Of a stretch of DNA of 64,000 nt, positions 33,702-41,389 are shown one piece after another. This DNA comes from CALBZE01 sp036381255. GTDB lineage: Bacteria; Gemmatimonadota; Gemmatimonadetes; Longimicrobiales; RSA9. Under the pieces are notes generated by a model. It was not told where the DNA came from, searched no databases, and saw only the letters and a program-made list of their open reading frames with translations. The stretch lies in contig DASVDG010000111.1 of the NCBI GenBank assembly GCA_036381255.1, positions 31,144 to 95,143 of the forward strand. Reading direction: 5' to 3'. Every line of letters begins with the position of its first letter. Position 1 is the first letter of the stretch. Both the position numbers and the translations under genes were made by a program.

Positions 33702-33869
33702 TCGATGATGCTCCAGGACGACGACGTCTGCCCGATCCGATCCGCTCGGGTCGGGCGGCGATCGATGATTCCGAACGGCCTCCACGACGGCGGGCGCGGT
33801 CATGCGCCGGCGCGGGCGATGGCTCGCAGGCGTGCGCGGTCCGTCGCGGCCGCGGCGCCCGGCCCGCCG

Positions 33870-34958
33870 CTACACCAGCGCCGGCAGCCGCCCGTGCGGG
33901 TCGAGCGCGGCTTTGACGCGCTCCGCGAACACGGCGGCGCCCGTCGCGGCGGGGCCGACCCACGGCGACGCGCCGTCGGGCTCGGGCCCGCGCACGACGA
34001 GCCCGTTCAGCCCGCGCAGCTCCAGCTCGGCGAGCGGCCGGTCCGCGGGCCACGCGATCCAGGCCACGTTCGCGGCCACGCCGTACCGCCGCGGCACGTC
34101 GAGCGCGGCCAGCGTCCGCTCGAGCTCGACCAGCCGGCGCAGCGAGATCGGCACCTTGACCAGCCTCCCGTCCGACGGGGCCCAGTCGAAGGCGCGCTGC
34201 TCGCGCCAGTACCGCGCCTCCGCCTCCCCCGTCTCGACCGTGTACGGCCGCCCGGTCGCCGTGCCGACGCGCGCCGCGTGCGCGTCGACCGAAGCGTCGT
34301 CGCCCGAGACGCGGAGGACGACGGTGTCCGGCGGCTCGATGTCGAGCGCTTCGATGTCGAGCGGGAGCCGGCCGAGCCTCGCGACGAGCGCGGCCGCGTC
34401 CCCGATGTCGGCGCACGTGACACGCAGCGTGCGCCACGCCGGCGGAGCGGGGAAGACCTTGAACGACAGCTCGACCATCACGCCGAGGCGGCCCATGCTG
34501 CCGATCATCAGCTTCGGCAGGTCGAAGCCTGCGGCGTTCTTGACCACCTTCCCGCCCCCGCGGACCAGACGGCCCGTGCCATCCACCAGCCGCACGCCGA
34601 TGATGAAGTCGCGGATCCCGCCGTAGCGCAGCCGCCCGGAACCGTTGAGCCCGGCGGCGACCGTGCCGCCGAGCGTCGCGCCGGCGGCGGCGAACGGCGG
34701 GTCGAACGGCAGGTACTGCCCGTTGCCGGCGAGGAGCGCCTCGATCTCGGCGAGGCGCGTGCCCGCGAGCGCCGTGAACGTGTACTCGCCCGGGTCGTAC
34801 TCGACCACGCCCGCGAGCGACGTCAGGTCGAGGCGCACCGCGTCCGCGTCATCGGGCACCAGCGGCCGCTTCGTGCGCGCGCCGTGCGGCGCGACCCGGA
34901 GGTGGCCGCGCACCGCGGCGACGACGTCCTCGATGCGATCGGGCGCAAGCGTCGTCAC
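33870..34958 (-). CDS. glcE: Glycolate oxidase FAD-binding subunit GlcE
   Basis: A 362-residue second flavoprotein subunit of glycolate oxidase. The PCMH-type FAD domain is seen in EYTFTALAGTRLAEIEALLAGNGQ-like sequence, GATLGGTVAAGLNGSGR, RYGGIRDFIIGVRLVDG and VVKNAAGFDLPKLMIGS (the typical GlcE signature). The C-terminal half lacks the large substrate domain of GlcD, as is normal. The start is a GTG that shares bases with the TGA of glcD (GTGA), so translation is coupled. The gap of 168 bp between its end and the preferred glcF start includes the possible longer glcF N-terminus. With GlcD and GlcF it oxidises glycolate to glyoxylate. Confidence 0.92.
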   Translation of the reverse strand: MTTLAPDRIEDVVAAVRGHLRVAPHGARTKRPLVPDDADAVRLDLTSLAGVVEYDPGEYTFTALAGTRLAEIEALLAGNGQYLPFDPPFAAAGATLGGTVAAGLNGSGRLRYGGIRDFIIGVRLVDGTGRLVRGGGKVVKNAAGFDLPKLMIGSMGRLGVMVELSFKVFPAPPAWRTLRVTCADIGDAAALVARLGRLPLDIEALDIEPPDTVVLRVSGDDASVDAHAARVGTATGRPYTVETGEAEARYWREQRAFDWAPSDGRLVKVPISLRRLVELERTLAALDVPRRYGVAANVAWIAWPADRPLAELELRGLNGLVVRGPEPDGASPWVGPAATGAAVFAERVKAALDPHGRLPALV

Positions 34959-36418
34959 GTCGCCTCCACGGCGCGCGCCGCGCCGGCTGCGGCGGCGCCG
35001 GCGCCCGGCCAGGGCGTCGCCGCCGCGGCCTCCGCCGGGGGCGGGAACATCTTGCCCCGGTTCGCCACCTGCTTCGGATCCATCGCGCGGTGGAGCCGAT
35101 GGAACGCGTCCAGGTCGTCCTCGTTGAACATGCGTGAGAGGTACGCCCGCTTTTCCATCCCCACGCCGTGCTCGCCCGTGATGGAGCCACCCAGCTCGAT
35201 GCAGAGGTCGAGGATGCGGCCGGCGAGCGCCTCGGCCCGCTCGAACTCGCCCTCGCGCTGCCCGTCGTAGAGGATCAGCGGGTGCAGGTTGCCGTCGCCG
35301 GCGTGGAACACGTTCGCGATGCGCAGGCCGAATTCGCGGCCCAGCTCGCCGATGCGGCGCAGCGCGGGGCCGAGCCGGCTGCGCGGGACCACGCCGTCCT
35401 GAACGATGTAGTCGGGGCTGAGGCGGCCGACGGCGGAGAACGCGCTCTTGCGGCCCTTCCAGATCGTCGCGCGCTCCTCCGGCGATGTCGCCCGGTGCAC
35501 GCCGATCGCGCCGGAATCCTGGATCAGCGCGTCGAGTCGGCGCCGGTCGGCGTCGATCAGGTCGCGGGCGCCCTCCAGCTCGACGATCAGCACCGCCTCG
35601 GCGCCGGGCGGATACTCGCTCCGGACCGCCGCGACCGCCGCCTCGATGGCCGTCGCGTCCATGATCTCCATGGCCGCCGGGAGCAGCCCGGCGGCGACGA
35701 TGCGCGCCACGGCGTCGCCGGCCGCCTCGATCGTGGCGTAGCCGGCCAGCACCGTGTACGACGCCTCGGCCACGGGCAGCAGGCGCAGCGTGATCTCCAG
35801 CGCGATCCCGAACAGCCCCTCGCTGCCGACGAAGAGGCCGGTCCAGTCCGGGCCGATCGACTCGAGGCCGTCGCCGCCCAGCTCGACGACCTCGCCGGTC
35901 GGCAGCACCGCCTTGAGGCCGAGGACGTGGTTCGCCGTCATCCCGTACTTCAGGCAGTGCGCGCCGCCGGAGTTGAAGCCGATGTTCCCGCCGACGGTGC
36001 ACACCTGCTGGCTCGACGGGTCCGGCGCGTAGTGCAGCCCGTACGCGGCGGCCGCGCGGCTGACCTGGAGGTTGACGACGCCCGGCTCGACGACCGCGAT
36101 GCGGCGGTCCGGGTCCAGCTCAAGGATCCGGTTGAGCCGGTTCAGCGCGATGACGACGCCGCCCTCGACGGGGAGCGAGCCGCCCGACAGGCTCGTCCCG
36201 CTCCCCCGCGGCACGAACGGCACGCCGAGCTCGTGGCAGAGCCGGACCGTACGAACCACCTCATCGGCCGACTCCGCCACCACGACGGCGAGCGGCGCCA
36301 CGGCGAACGCCGTCAACGCGTCCGATTCGTACGCGGCGAGCTGCGCGCGGTCCAGGAGCAGGCGCTGCTGCGGGACGATCGCGCGCAGCCCGCGCAGCAG
36401 TTCCGGATGCTCCATCAC
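34955..36418 (-). CDS. glcD: Glycolate oxidase subunit GlcD (FAD-linked 2-hydroxyacid oxidase)
   Basis: A 487-residue flavoprotein, the catalytic subunit. FAD-binding PCMH motifs are PRGSGTSLSGGSLP, GVVNLQVSRAAAAYGLHYAPDPSS and VGGNIGFNSGGAHCLKYGMT; the C-terminal oxidase domain has HAGDGNLHPLILYD and ITGEHGVGMEKRAYL. These are diagnostic for the GlcD/D-lactate-dehydrogenase family; the adjacent GlcE and GlcF make glycolate (or a related short 2-hydroxyacid) the best-supported substrate. The ATG overlaps the TGA of the TonB receptor gene (ATGA), and its own stop overlaps glcE. Alternative substrates such as D-lactate or 2-hydroxyglutarate cannot be excluded by sequence alone. An Ala/Pro-rich tail of about 25 residues is extra. 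Confidence 0.93.
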   Translation of the reverse strand: MMEHPELLRGLRAIVPQQRLLLDRAQLAAYESDALTAFAVAPLAVVVAESADEVVRTVRLCHELGVPFVPRGSGTSLSGGSLPVEGGVVIALNRLNRILELDPDRRIAVVEPGVVNLQVSRAAAAYGLHYAPDPSSQQVCTVGGNIGFNSGGAHCLKYGMTANHVLGLKAVLPTGEVVELGGDGLESIGPDWTGLFVGSEGLFGIALEITLRLLPVAEASYTVLAGYATIEAAGDAVARIVAAGLLPAAMEIMDATAIEAAVAAVRSEYPPGAEAVLIVELEGARDLIDADRRRLDALIQDSGAIGVHRATSPEERATIWKGRKSAFSAVGRLSPDYIVQDGVVPRSRLGPALRRIGELGREFGLRIANVFHAGDGNLHPLILYDGQREGEFERAEALAGRILDLCIELGGSITGEHGVGMEKRAYLSRMFNEDDLDAFHRLHRAMDPKQVANRGKMFPPPAEAAAATPWPGAGAAAAGAARAVEAT

Positions 36419-38526
36419 CGCGCCCGGATCCCGATCTCCAGCGTCCGACCCGCGGCCGGGTAGTAGTACGCCGCACCGCTGCCGGACGGGTCGGGGAAAC
36501 CCGTCGTGCTGTATTCAGAGTCGAAGAGGTTGCGCACATCCACGTACAGCCGGATCCCGCGGAAGAGCGGGTACGACGCCCGGGCGTCCACGCGCGTGAA
36601 CGCCGGGATCTCCGTCGTGTTCGCATCGTCGAGGTACGCCCCGCGCGTGTGGCTCACGACCAGCCCGGCCTCCAACCGCTCGACCGGCGTGACGGTGAGG
36701 CCGCCGCTCAGCACGTGGCGCGGGATCCCCTTGAGCTGCTTGCCCTTCAGCTCACCCACCCGGGCGATGGCGCTCTGGTGCGTGTAGTTCAGGAACGCCG
36801 AGCCGGCCAGCGCCCGCAGCGAGAAACCGGCCTCGATCCCGCGGTGCCGGCTGCGCCCGATGTTGACGTAGCGCAGCGTCGCGATGTCGAAGTCGATCTC
36901 GTCTTCCATGTCCATCTGGTACGCGGAGACCGAGAGCTCGCCGGTGAGGCCGCCCGGGACGAGCTCGACCTGGTGGTAGAGCCCGGCTTCGACGCTCGTG
37001 CCCCGCTGCGGCTCGAGCAGCCCGTTCGACAGCGTGATGGCGTACGGCGGGAACGGCACCGGCATCCGCCGCTGGTCGAAGAGCTGGTCGAGCGTCGGCG
37101 CCTTGAACGAACGGCCGCCGCTCACGTACACATGGCCCTCGTGCCGCCCGGAATCGGCGTACCGCACGTTCACGCCGAACCGCGGGCTCACCGCCGTGTG
37201 CGACGCCTCCTGCGCCTCACCCGAGTCCGCGTTGCCCGGCTCGTACGCGTCGCGCAGCCAGTCGGTCCGCACGCCGAACGTCAGGCGCACGGGGTCGGCC
37301 GGGAGCAGCGTGTACTGGGCGAAGAACGCGCCGCCGATCCGCTGGGACCGGCCGCTCGTGTCCAGCGCGCCGCGCTCGCCCGTCGCGTTGCGGTACGCGT
37401 CCGCGTCACCCGTCAGCACGGCGTAGTACTTCGAGTCCGCCGCGCCGTACGACGCGTCGATGCCGAGCGTCAGCCGATCCTCGACCGGCAGGCCGGTCCC
37501 GTCGATCGAGAGCACCGCCGACGCGGCCGCGCGCTCCGTGCCCAGCTCCCGCGCCTTCGTGTCGGCGAAGCCGGGTGCGAGCGCGAGCGTGCTCACCCTG
37601 TCCCGGTCGCGCACGGCGCCGCCGATCGAGGCGGTGAGCCGCGCACGCGGGCCGAGCACACGGTCGCCGTCGAGCGAGACCCGGAGCTGCCGGTCCTCCG
37701 CCTCGTCGAAGCGGTAGAAGACGTCGGACGCCGTGCGGTCGACGTCGAGGTCGGCCTCGAGCACCGGGCCGGGCTCCTCGTACTCCCGCCAGTGCGACGA
37801 CGCCGACAGCCGCAGCGAGCCCTTCGGGCCGGCGGCGAGGGCGACGGCCGCGCCGACACGGGCCGAGGCGCGCTCCGCGTGGTCGCGGTACCCGGCCGTC
37901 TGGTCGTAGCTGCCGAACGCCGTCGCGCCGCGCCCCGCGATCGTGCCCTGTACGTTCGCATCGGCGTGCCACGTCCCCTCCGACCCGCCGCCGAGGCTCC
38001 AGCGCAGCGCCGAGCCGCGCGGCCGGCGCGTCACCACGTTGATCACGCCGCCGATCGCCGCGTCGCCCCAGAGCGAGGAGGCGCCGCCGCGCACGATCTC
38101 GATCCGCTCGACCGCGCCGAGCGGGATCGCGTCCCACGCGACGAGCCCCGACTGCACGTCGTTGACCGGCATCCCGTCGACGAGCACGACCACGTACTCC
38201 GCCTCGCCGCCGCCGTAGAAGCCGCGCACCACGAGCTGCGGATCGTCGCCGAGGCCGTCGGTGTCGAGGATCGCGAAGCCCGGCACCTGCCGCAGCGCGT
38301 CCGCGAGCGTCGCCTGCGGCAGCCGCACGAGCTGCTCCGCCGTCAGCACGGACACCGACGCAACCGACGAGACCAGCGGCGTCCGGACCCGGTCCGCAGT
38401 GACCACGACCTCGTCCAGCGTCAGCGCCGTGTCGCGCGCGGCCCGCGTCTGCCCGGCCAGCGCCGAGGCGGCCATGAAGATCGCCGCGGCACCCAGCGCC
38501 GCGGCCCGAAATCGATGCTCGATCAT
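36415..38526 (-). CDS. TonB-dependent outer-membrane receptor
   Basis: A 703-residue receptor: signal peptide (AAALGAAAIFMAASALAGQ), a TonB-box-like LTLDEVVVTADR, the plug domain (about 50-165: VSVLTAEQLVRLPQATLADALRQ-like start, LVDGMPVNDV, VERIEIVRGGASSLWGDAA and GGVINVVTRR), then a 22-strand barrel ending in GRTLEIGIRAR. It lacks the carboxypeptidase-like extension of SusC, so it is of the BtuB/FhuA/vitamin-metal type rather than a glycan importer. Its place inside the operon, with 8 bp to the PEP-hydrolase-like gene and ATGA overlap with glcD, implies it brings in the substrate (or a cofactor) of that pathway. The start at 38526 is chosen as the first ATG before the signal peptide. Confidence 0.93.
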   Translation of the reverse strand: MIEHRFRAAALGAAAIFMAASALAGQTRAARDTALTLDEVVVTADRVRTPLVSSVASVSVLTAEQLVRLPQATLADALRQVPGFAILDTDGLGDDPQLVVRGFYGGGEAEYVVVLVDGMPVNDVQSGLVAWDAIPLGAVERIEIVRGGASSLWGDAAIGGVINVVTRRPRGSALRWSLGGGSEGTWHADANVQGTIAGRGATAFGSYDQTAGYRDHAERASARVGAAVALAAGPKGSLRLSASSHWREYEEPGPVLEADLDVDRTASDVFYRFDEAEDRQLRVSLDGDRVLGPRARLTASIGGAVRDRDRVSTLALAPGFADTKARELGTERAAASAVLSIDGTGLPVEDRLTLGIDASYGAADSKYYAVLTGDADAYRNATGERGALDTSGRSQRIGGAFFAQYTLLPADPVRLTFGVRTDWLRDAYEPGNADSGEAQEASHTAVSPRFGVNVRYADSGRHEGHVYVSGGRSFKAPTLDQLFDQRRMPVPFPPYAITLSNGLLEPQRGTSVEAGLYHQVELVPGGLTGELSVSAYQMDMEDEIDFDIATLRYVNIGRSRHRGIEAGFSLRALAGSAFLNYTHQSAIARVGELKGKQLKGIPRHVLSGGLTVTPVERLEAGLVVSHTRGAYLDDANTTEIPAFTRVDARASYPLFRGIRLYVDVRNLFDSEYSTTGFPDPSGSGAAYYYPAAGRTLEIGIRAR

Positions 38527-38534
38527 GCTGCAAC

Positions 38535-39374
38535 TCACGCGTTGAATCTCACTGCCTTGAACTTGCGGGCCTGCTCCTCGATCGCGGCTTCGGTGGCCAG
38601 GCGCTCGATGCTCGAGGCGCCGAAGAAGCCGACCACGCCGCGCGTACGCTCCAGGACGTACTGCGCATCCTCGGGGTGCGCGATCGGACCCCCGTGACAC
38701 AGCACCATCACGGCCGGGTTCACCTTCTTCGCCGCGTCGTGGATCGCCTGGACGCGGTCCACCGCCTCGTCCAGCGACATGGCCGAGTCCGTCACGCCGA
38801 TCGAGCCGCCGACCGTCGTGTTCACGTGCGCGACCACCACGTCCGCACCCGCCTCCGTGAACCAGGTGGCCGTCTCCTCGTCGAAGACGTACGGGCACGT
38901 CAGCATCCCGAGCTCGTGCGCCTGCGCGATCATCTCGACCTCGAGACGGATGCTCATCCCCGTCTCCTCGAGCGCGCGCCGGAACTCGCCGTCGATCAGC
39001 CCGACCGTCGGGAAGTTCTGCACGCCGTCGAAGCCCAGCTCCTTCAACTGCGGCAGGAACGTCCGCATCATGCGGAACGGGTCCGTGCCGCAGACGCCGG
39101 CCAGGACCGGCGTGTCCTTCACGACCGGCAGGACCTCCCGCGCCATGTCGACCACGATCGCGTTCGCGTCGCCGTACGGCATCAGCCCGCTCAGGCTCCC
39201 GCGCCCCGCCATGCGGTAGCGGCCCGAGTTGTAGATGATGATCAGGTCCACGCCGCCGCGCTCCGCGAACTTCGCGGAGATCCCCGTGCCGGCGCCCGCA
39301 CCCACGATGGGCACGCCCGCCTCGACCTGCGCACGAAGCCGGCGCAGACTCTCTTCGTAGCCGATGAAAGGCAT
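38535..39374 (-). CDS. Phosphoenolpyruvate-hydrolase-like TIM-barrel protein
   Basis: A 279-residue cytoplasmic TIM-barrel protein of the PEP-hydrolase/IGPS-like family (COG5564 type). Seen are IVGAGAGTGISAKFAERGG, LIIIYNSGRYRMAGRGSLSG, YGDANAIVVDMAREVLP, VLAGVCGTDPFR and VVAHVNTTVGGSIGV. Family members are nearly always paired with a Tm-1-like protein, in some eukaryotes in one chain, and the reaction is not established; annotation as a PEP hydrolase is by distant similarity to PEP mutase. Here the partner gene lies 7 bp upstream. Its location among glycolate oxidase genes suggests a carbon-carbon bond-breaking or isomerising step that delivers a C2 acid, which is inference. GGAGG lies 12 bases before the ATG, rather far. 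Confidence 0.85.
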   Translation of the reverse strand: MPFIGYEESLRRLRAQVEAGVPIVGAGAGTGISAKFAERGGVDLIIIYNSGRYRMAGRGSLSGLMPYGDANAIVVDMAREVLPVVKDTPVLAGVCGTDPFRMMRTFLPQLKELGFDGVQNFPTVGLIDGEFRRALEETGMSIRLEVEMIAQAHELGMLTCPYVFDEETATWFTEAGADVVVAHVNTTVGGSIGVTDSAMSLDEAVDRVQAIHDAAKKVNPAVMVLCHGGPIAHPEDAQYVLERTRGVVGFFGASSIERLATEAAIEEQARKFKAVRFNA

Positions 39375-39381
39375 GGCTCGC

Positions 39382-40599
39382 TCAATCCTCCGGTTTTGGC
39401 ATGATGCGCAGCAACTCGTCCACGAGCGCGTGCGCGAACTCCGGGTCGTTGATGTGGGCGTCCACCTCGACGACGCGCACGCCCGGCCCCACGTTCCCGC
39501 GCAGCGCGTCGAAAAGCGCCCGGTCCGCCTCGGGGTCGTGGAACGGCTGACCCTCCGCGTCGATCATGCTGACGCCCCGCAGCGGCAGCACCAGCACCAC
39601 CGGACCCCGCGCACGGTTCAACTGCGCCGCGATGCGACGGCCGATCTCCTCGCACTCCGCCGCCGTCGTCCGCATCAGCGTGACCGACGGGTTGTGCCGG
39701 TACAGCGTGCGGCCGCGGAACGACTCGGGTACGGTGTCGATCCCGCCGAAATTGACCATGTCCAGCGCGCCGACCGACACCACCTGCGGGATCCCCGCCC
39801 GCCCCGCCGCCGACAGCCGATCCGGCCCCGCCGACAGCACGCCGCCCACCACCTCGTCGCACCACTCCGTCGTCGTCACGTCCAGCACGCCCGCGAAGTA
39901 GCCGTCGTCGACCAGCCCCTCCATCGCCCGGCCGCCCGAGCCGGTCGCATGGAACACCATCACGTCGTAGCCGGCCTCCTCCAACCGCTGCCGCGCCGCC
40001 GTCACGCACGGCGTCGTCACCCCGAACATCGTCGCCGCGATCAGCGGCCGGTCCTCCGCCGCGCCCACCTCCTGCTCCACCATCCCGCAGATCGCGCCCG
40101 CCGCGTTCGCCAGCACCCGCCGCAGCAGCGGGTTCAGCCCCGCGATGTCCACCACGGAGTACATCAGCGTGATGTCCTTCACGTCGACGTACGGCGCCGT
40201 GTTCCCCGACACCATCGTCGACACCGCCAGCTTCGGCACCCCGACCGGCAGCTCCCGCATGGCCGCGGTCACCATCGCCGTCCCGCCGCCGCCGCCCAGC
40301 CCCAGCACCCCGTCGAATCGGCCCTCCGCGTAAAGCCGCGGCACGATCGCCCGCGCGCCCGCGAGCATCACCTCCACCGCCGCGCCCCGGTCCCCCCGCG
40401 CCCGCAGCTCCGCCAGCGTCGAACCGCCCGCCGCCGCCACCTCCTCCGCGCCGATGTCCACCGGGATCTCCGGCTCGCCCAGGATCCCCAGGTCCAGGAG
40501 CAGCACGTCGTGCCCGCGCGCCACAATGAGGTCGCGCACGTACGCGTACTCCGCTCCCTTCGTGTCCAGCGTCCCGACCAGCAGGATCGTCCGCGCCAC
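39382..40599 (-). CDS. Tm-1-like ATP-binding domain protein (UPF0261)
   Basis: About 405 residues, the full length of the UPF0261 family (COG5441), homologous to the N-terminal half of the tomato Tm-1 resistance protein. Visible signatures are TILLVGTLDTKGAEYAYVRD at the N-terminus, GVLGLGGGGGTAMVTAAMR (glycine-rich loop), PKLAVSTMVSGNTAPYVDVKDI, LIAATMFGVTTPCV, VMVFHATGSGGRAME and VVSVGALDMVNFGG. Bacterial members have no agreed function. The start is taken as GTG at 40599, with GAGGAGG five bases upstream; an ATG 33 bases earlier would lie inside the cupin gene. Its ribosome site overlaps the cupin stop, so the genes are tightly coupled. Together with the next gene it forms the conserved two-gene module of unknown biochemistry. 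Confidence 0.87.
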   Translation of the reverse strand: MARTILLVGTLDTKGAEYAYVRDLIVARGHDVLLLDLGILGEPEIPVDIGAEEVAAAGGSTLAELRARGDRGAAVEVMLAGARAIVPRLYAEGRFDGVLGLGGGGGTAMVTAAMRELPVGVPKLAVSTMVSGNTAPYVDVKDITLMYSVVDIAGLNPLLRRVLANAAGAICGMVEQEVGAAEDRPLIAATMFGVTTPCVTAARQRLEEAGYDVMVFHATGSGGRAMEGLVDDGYFAGVLDVTTTEWCDEVVGGVLSAGPDRLSAAGRAGIPQVVSVGALDMVNFGGIDTVPESFRGRTLYRHNPSVTLMRTTAAECEEIGRRIAAQLNRARGPVVLVLPLRGVSMIDAEGQPFHDPEADRALFDALRGNVGPGVRVVEVDAHINDPEFAHALVDELLRIMPKPED

Positions 40600-40609
40600 G
40601 GCCGCCTCC

Positions 40610-41050
40610 TCAGTTCGCCGGCGCACCGGCACCGTCCGCCGGCGCCCGCAACATCCGCCACGGCTCCTCCCCCGACACGTCCACCAGCGCCGGCCCCTCG
40701 CTCACCGCCGGCGACAGAATCGCCAGGAACACCAGCGTGTCCTCCCCGGCGTTGTACGTGCCGTGCACCTCGTCCCGCGGGATGTGCGCGATATCGCCCG
40801 GACCCAGCACCCGCGACTCCCGACCCACCCACTGCTCCGCCGTCCCCGAGACCACGTAGATGATCTCCTCCATCGTCGGATGCCGATGGAACGCGTGACC
40901 CGCGCCCGGCGGCATGCGCACCCGCACCAGCTGGAGATCCTTCGCTTCCGTCAGCCCCGGCCGGCACAGCCACTCGTGCGGCCCCCAGGGGAGCGTCTCG
41001 ACCTCCATCTCCCGATCCGTCACGAAACGAAGGCGTCCATCCGTGCTCAT
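40610..41050 (-). CDS. Single-domain cupin protein
   Basis: A 146-residue cupin. The first metal motif is GHAFHRHPTMEEIIYVVSG (two His and a Glu) and the second is DIAHIPRDEVHGTYNAG (His), so a metal site is likely. It could be an isomerase, a dioxygenase-like enzyme or a sensor; small cupins of this kind often act on sugar acids or keto acids. It is the first gene of the seven-gene operon running to glcF. GGAG lies eight bases before the ATG. An operator-like element lies 76 bp upstream (41126-41142), in the region shared with the divergent SusC gene. Confidence 0.88.
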   Translation of the reverse strand: MSTDGRLRFVTDREMEVETLPWGPHEWLCRPGLTEAKDLQLVRVRMPPGAGHAFHRHPTMEEIIYVVSGTAEQWVGRESRVLGPGDIAHIPRDEVHGTYNAGEDTLVFLAILSPAVSEGPALVDVSGEEPWRMLRAPADGAGAPAN

Positions 41051-41125
41051 AAGCGTGGCTCCATCGAGGGTAACGGCGCGGCCGCCGCGAGGCGTCCTGG
41101 GCCGTGGCGGCGTGGCTCCGGCTCA

Positions 41126-41142
41126 TCATATACATTATCCGT
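41126..41142. promoter_or_regulatory. Operator-like element (TCATATA-CAT-TATCCGT)
   Basis: Core ATA-N3-TAT plus TATCC of the palindrome at 52983. It lies 76 bp before the cupin start and would control the seven-gene operon. Confidence 0.45.
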
Positions 41143-41240
41143 TGGCCCGGCAAGAACGCGCGGCCGCGGAGGTTACGACGTTGTGCGGCCGGGAATTCCG
41201 TCGTGCGCACATCGGACCTCTTGTCCTCAGGTCAACCGCT

Positions 41241-41257
41241 CTGCATATTATATCCAA
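41241..41257. promoter_or_regulatory. Operator-like element (CTGCATA-TTA-TATCCAA)
   Basis: Right half identical to the perfect site at 52983, left half five of seven matches. It covers the predicted -10 of SusC and lies 133 bp before its start codon. Confidence 0.5.
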
Positions 41258-41389
41258 CTTGAATCAGTCACGACTCCGAATCTGACGCGACGACGCGTTT
41301 ATCGCCGGCTGCTAGGCGTTTTCGACCCCGGATCCCCCGTCCGCTCGGCGGACCCGGTGCATTCCAACCCGCATCACGGAGTCAAAGCC

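Larger units (their letters stand above)
41051..41389. promoter_or_regulatory. Divergent control region between the cupin operon and SusC
   Basis: A 339-bp non-coding region with two AT-rich operator-like elements (41126-41142, 41241-41257), about 115 bp apart centre to centre, each nearer the gene it is likely to control. A candidate SusC promoter is TTGTCC (41221-41226) and TATTAT (41246-41251), spacing 19, with the -10 inside the second element. Confidence 0.55.

Noticed and set aside
33702..33803. Longer GlcF N-terminus from an ATG at 33803
   Set aside because: No ribosome site, and the extra 34 residues do not resemble GlcF; the ATG at 33701 has GGAG and places the first cluster correctly.
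38535..40599. Antiviral or defence function for the Tm-1-like protein
   Set aside because: Tomato Tm-1 blocks a plant virus, but the bacterial gene lies inside a metabolic operon with oxidase and uptake genes and no defence genes are near.
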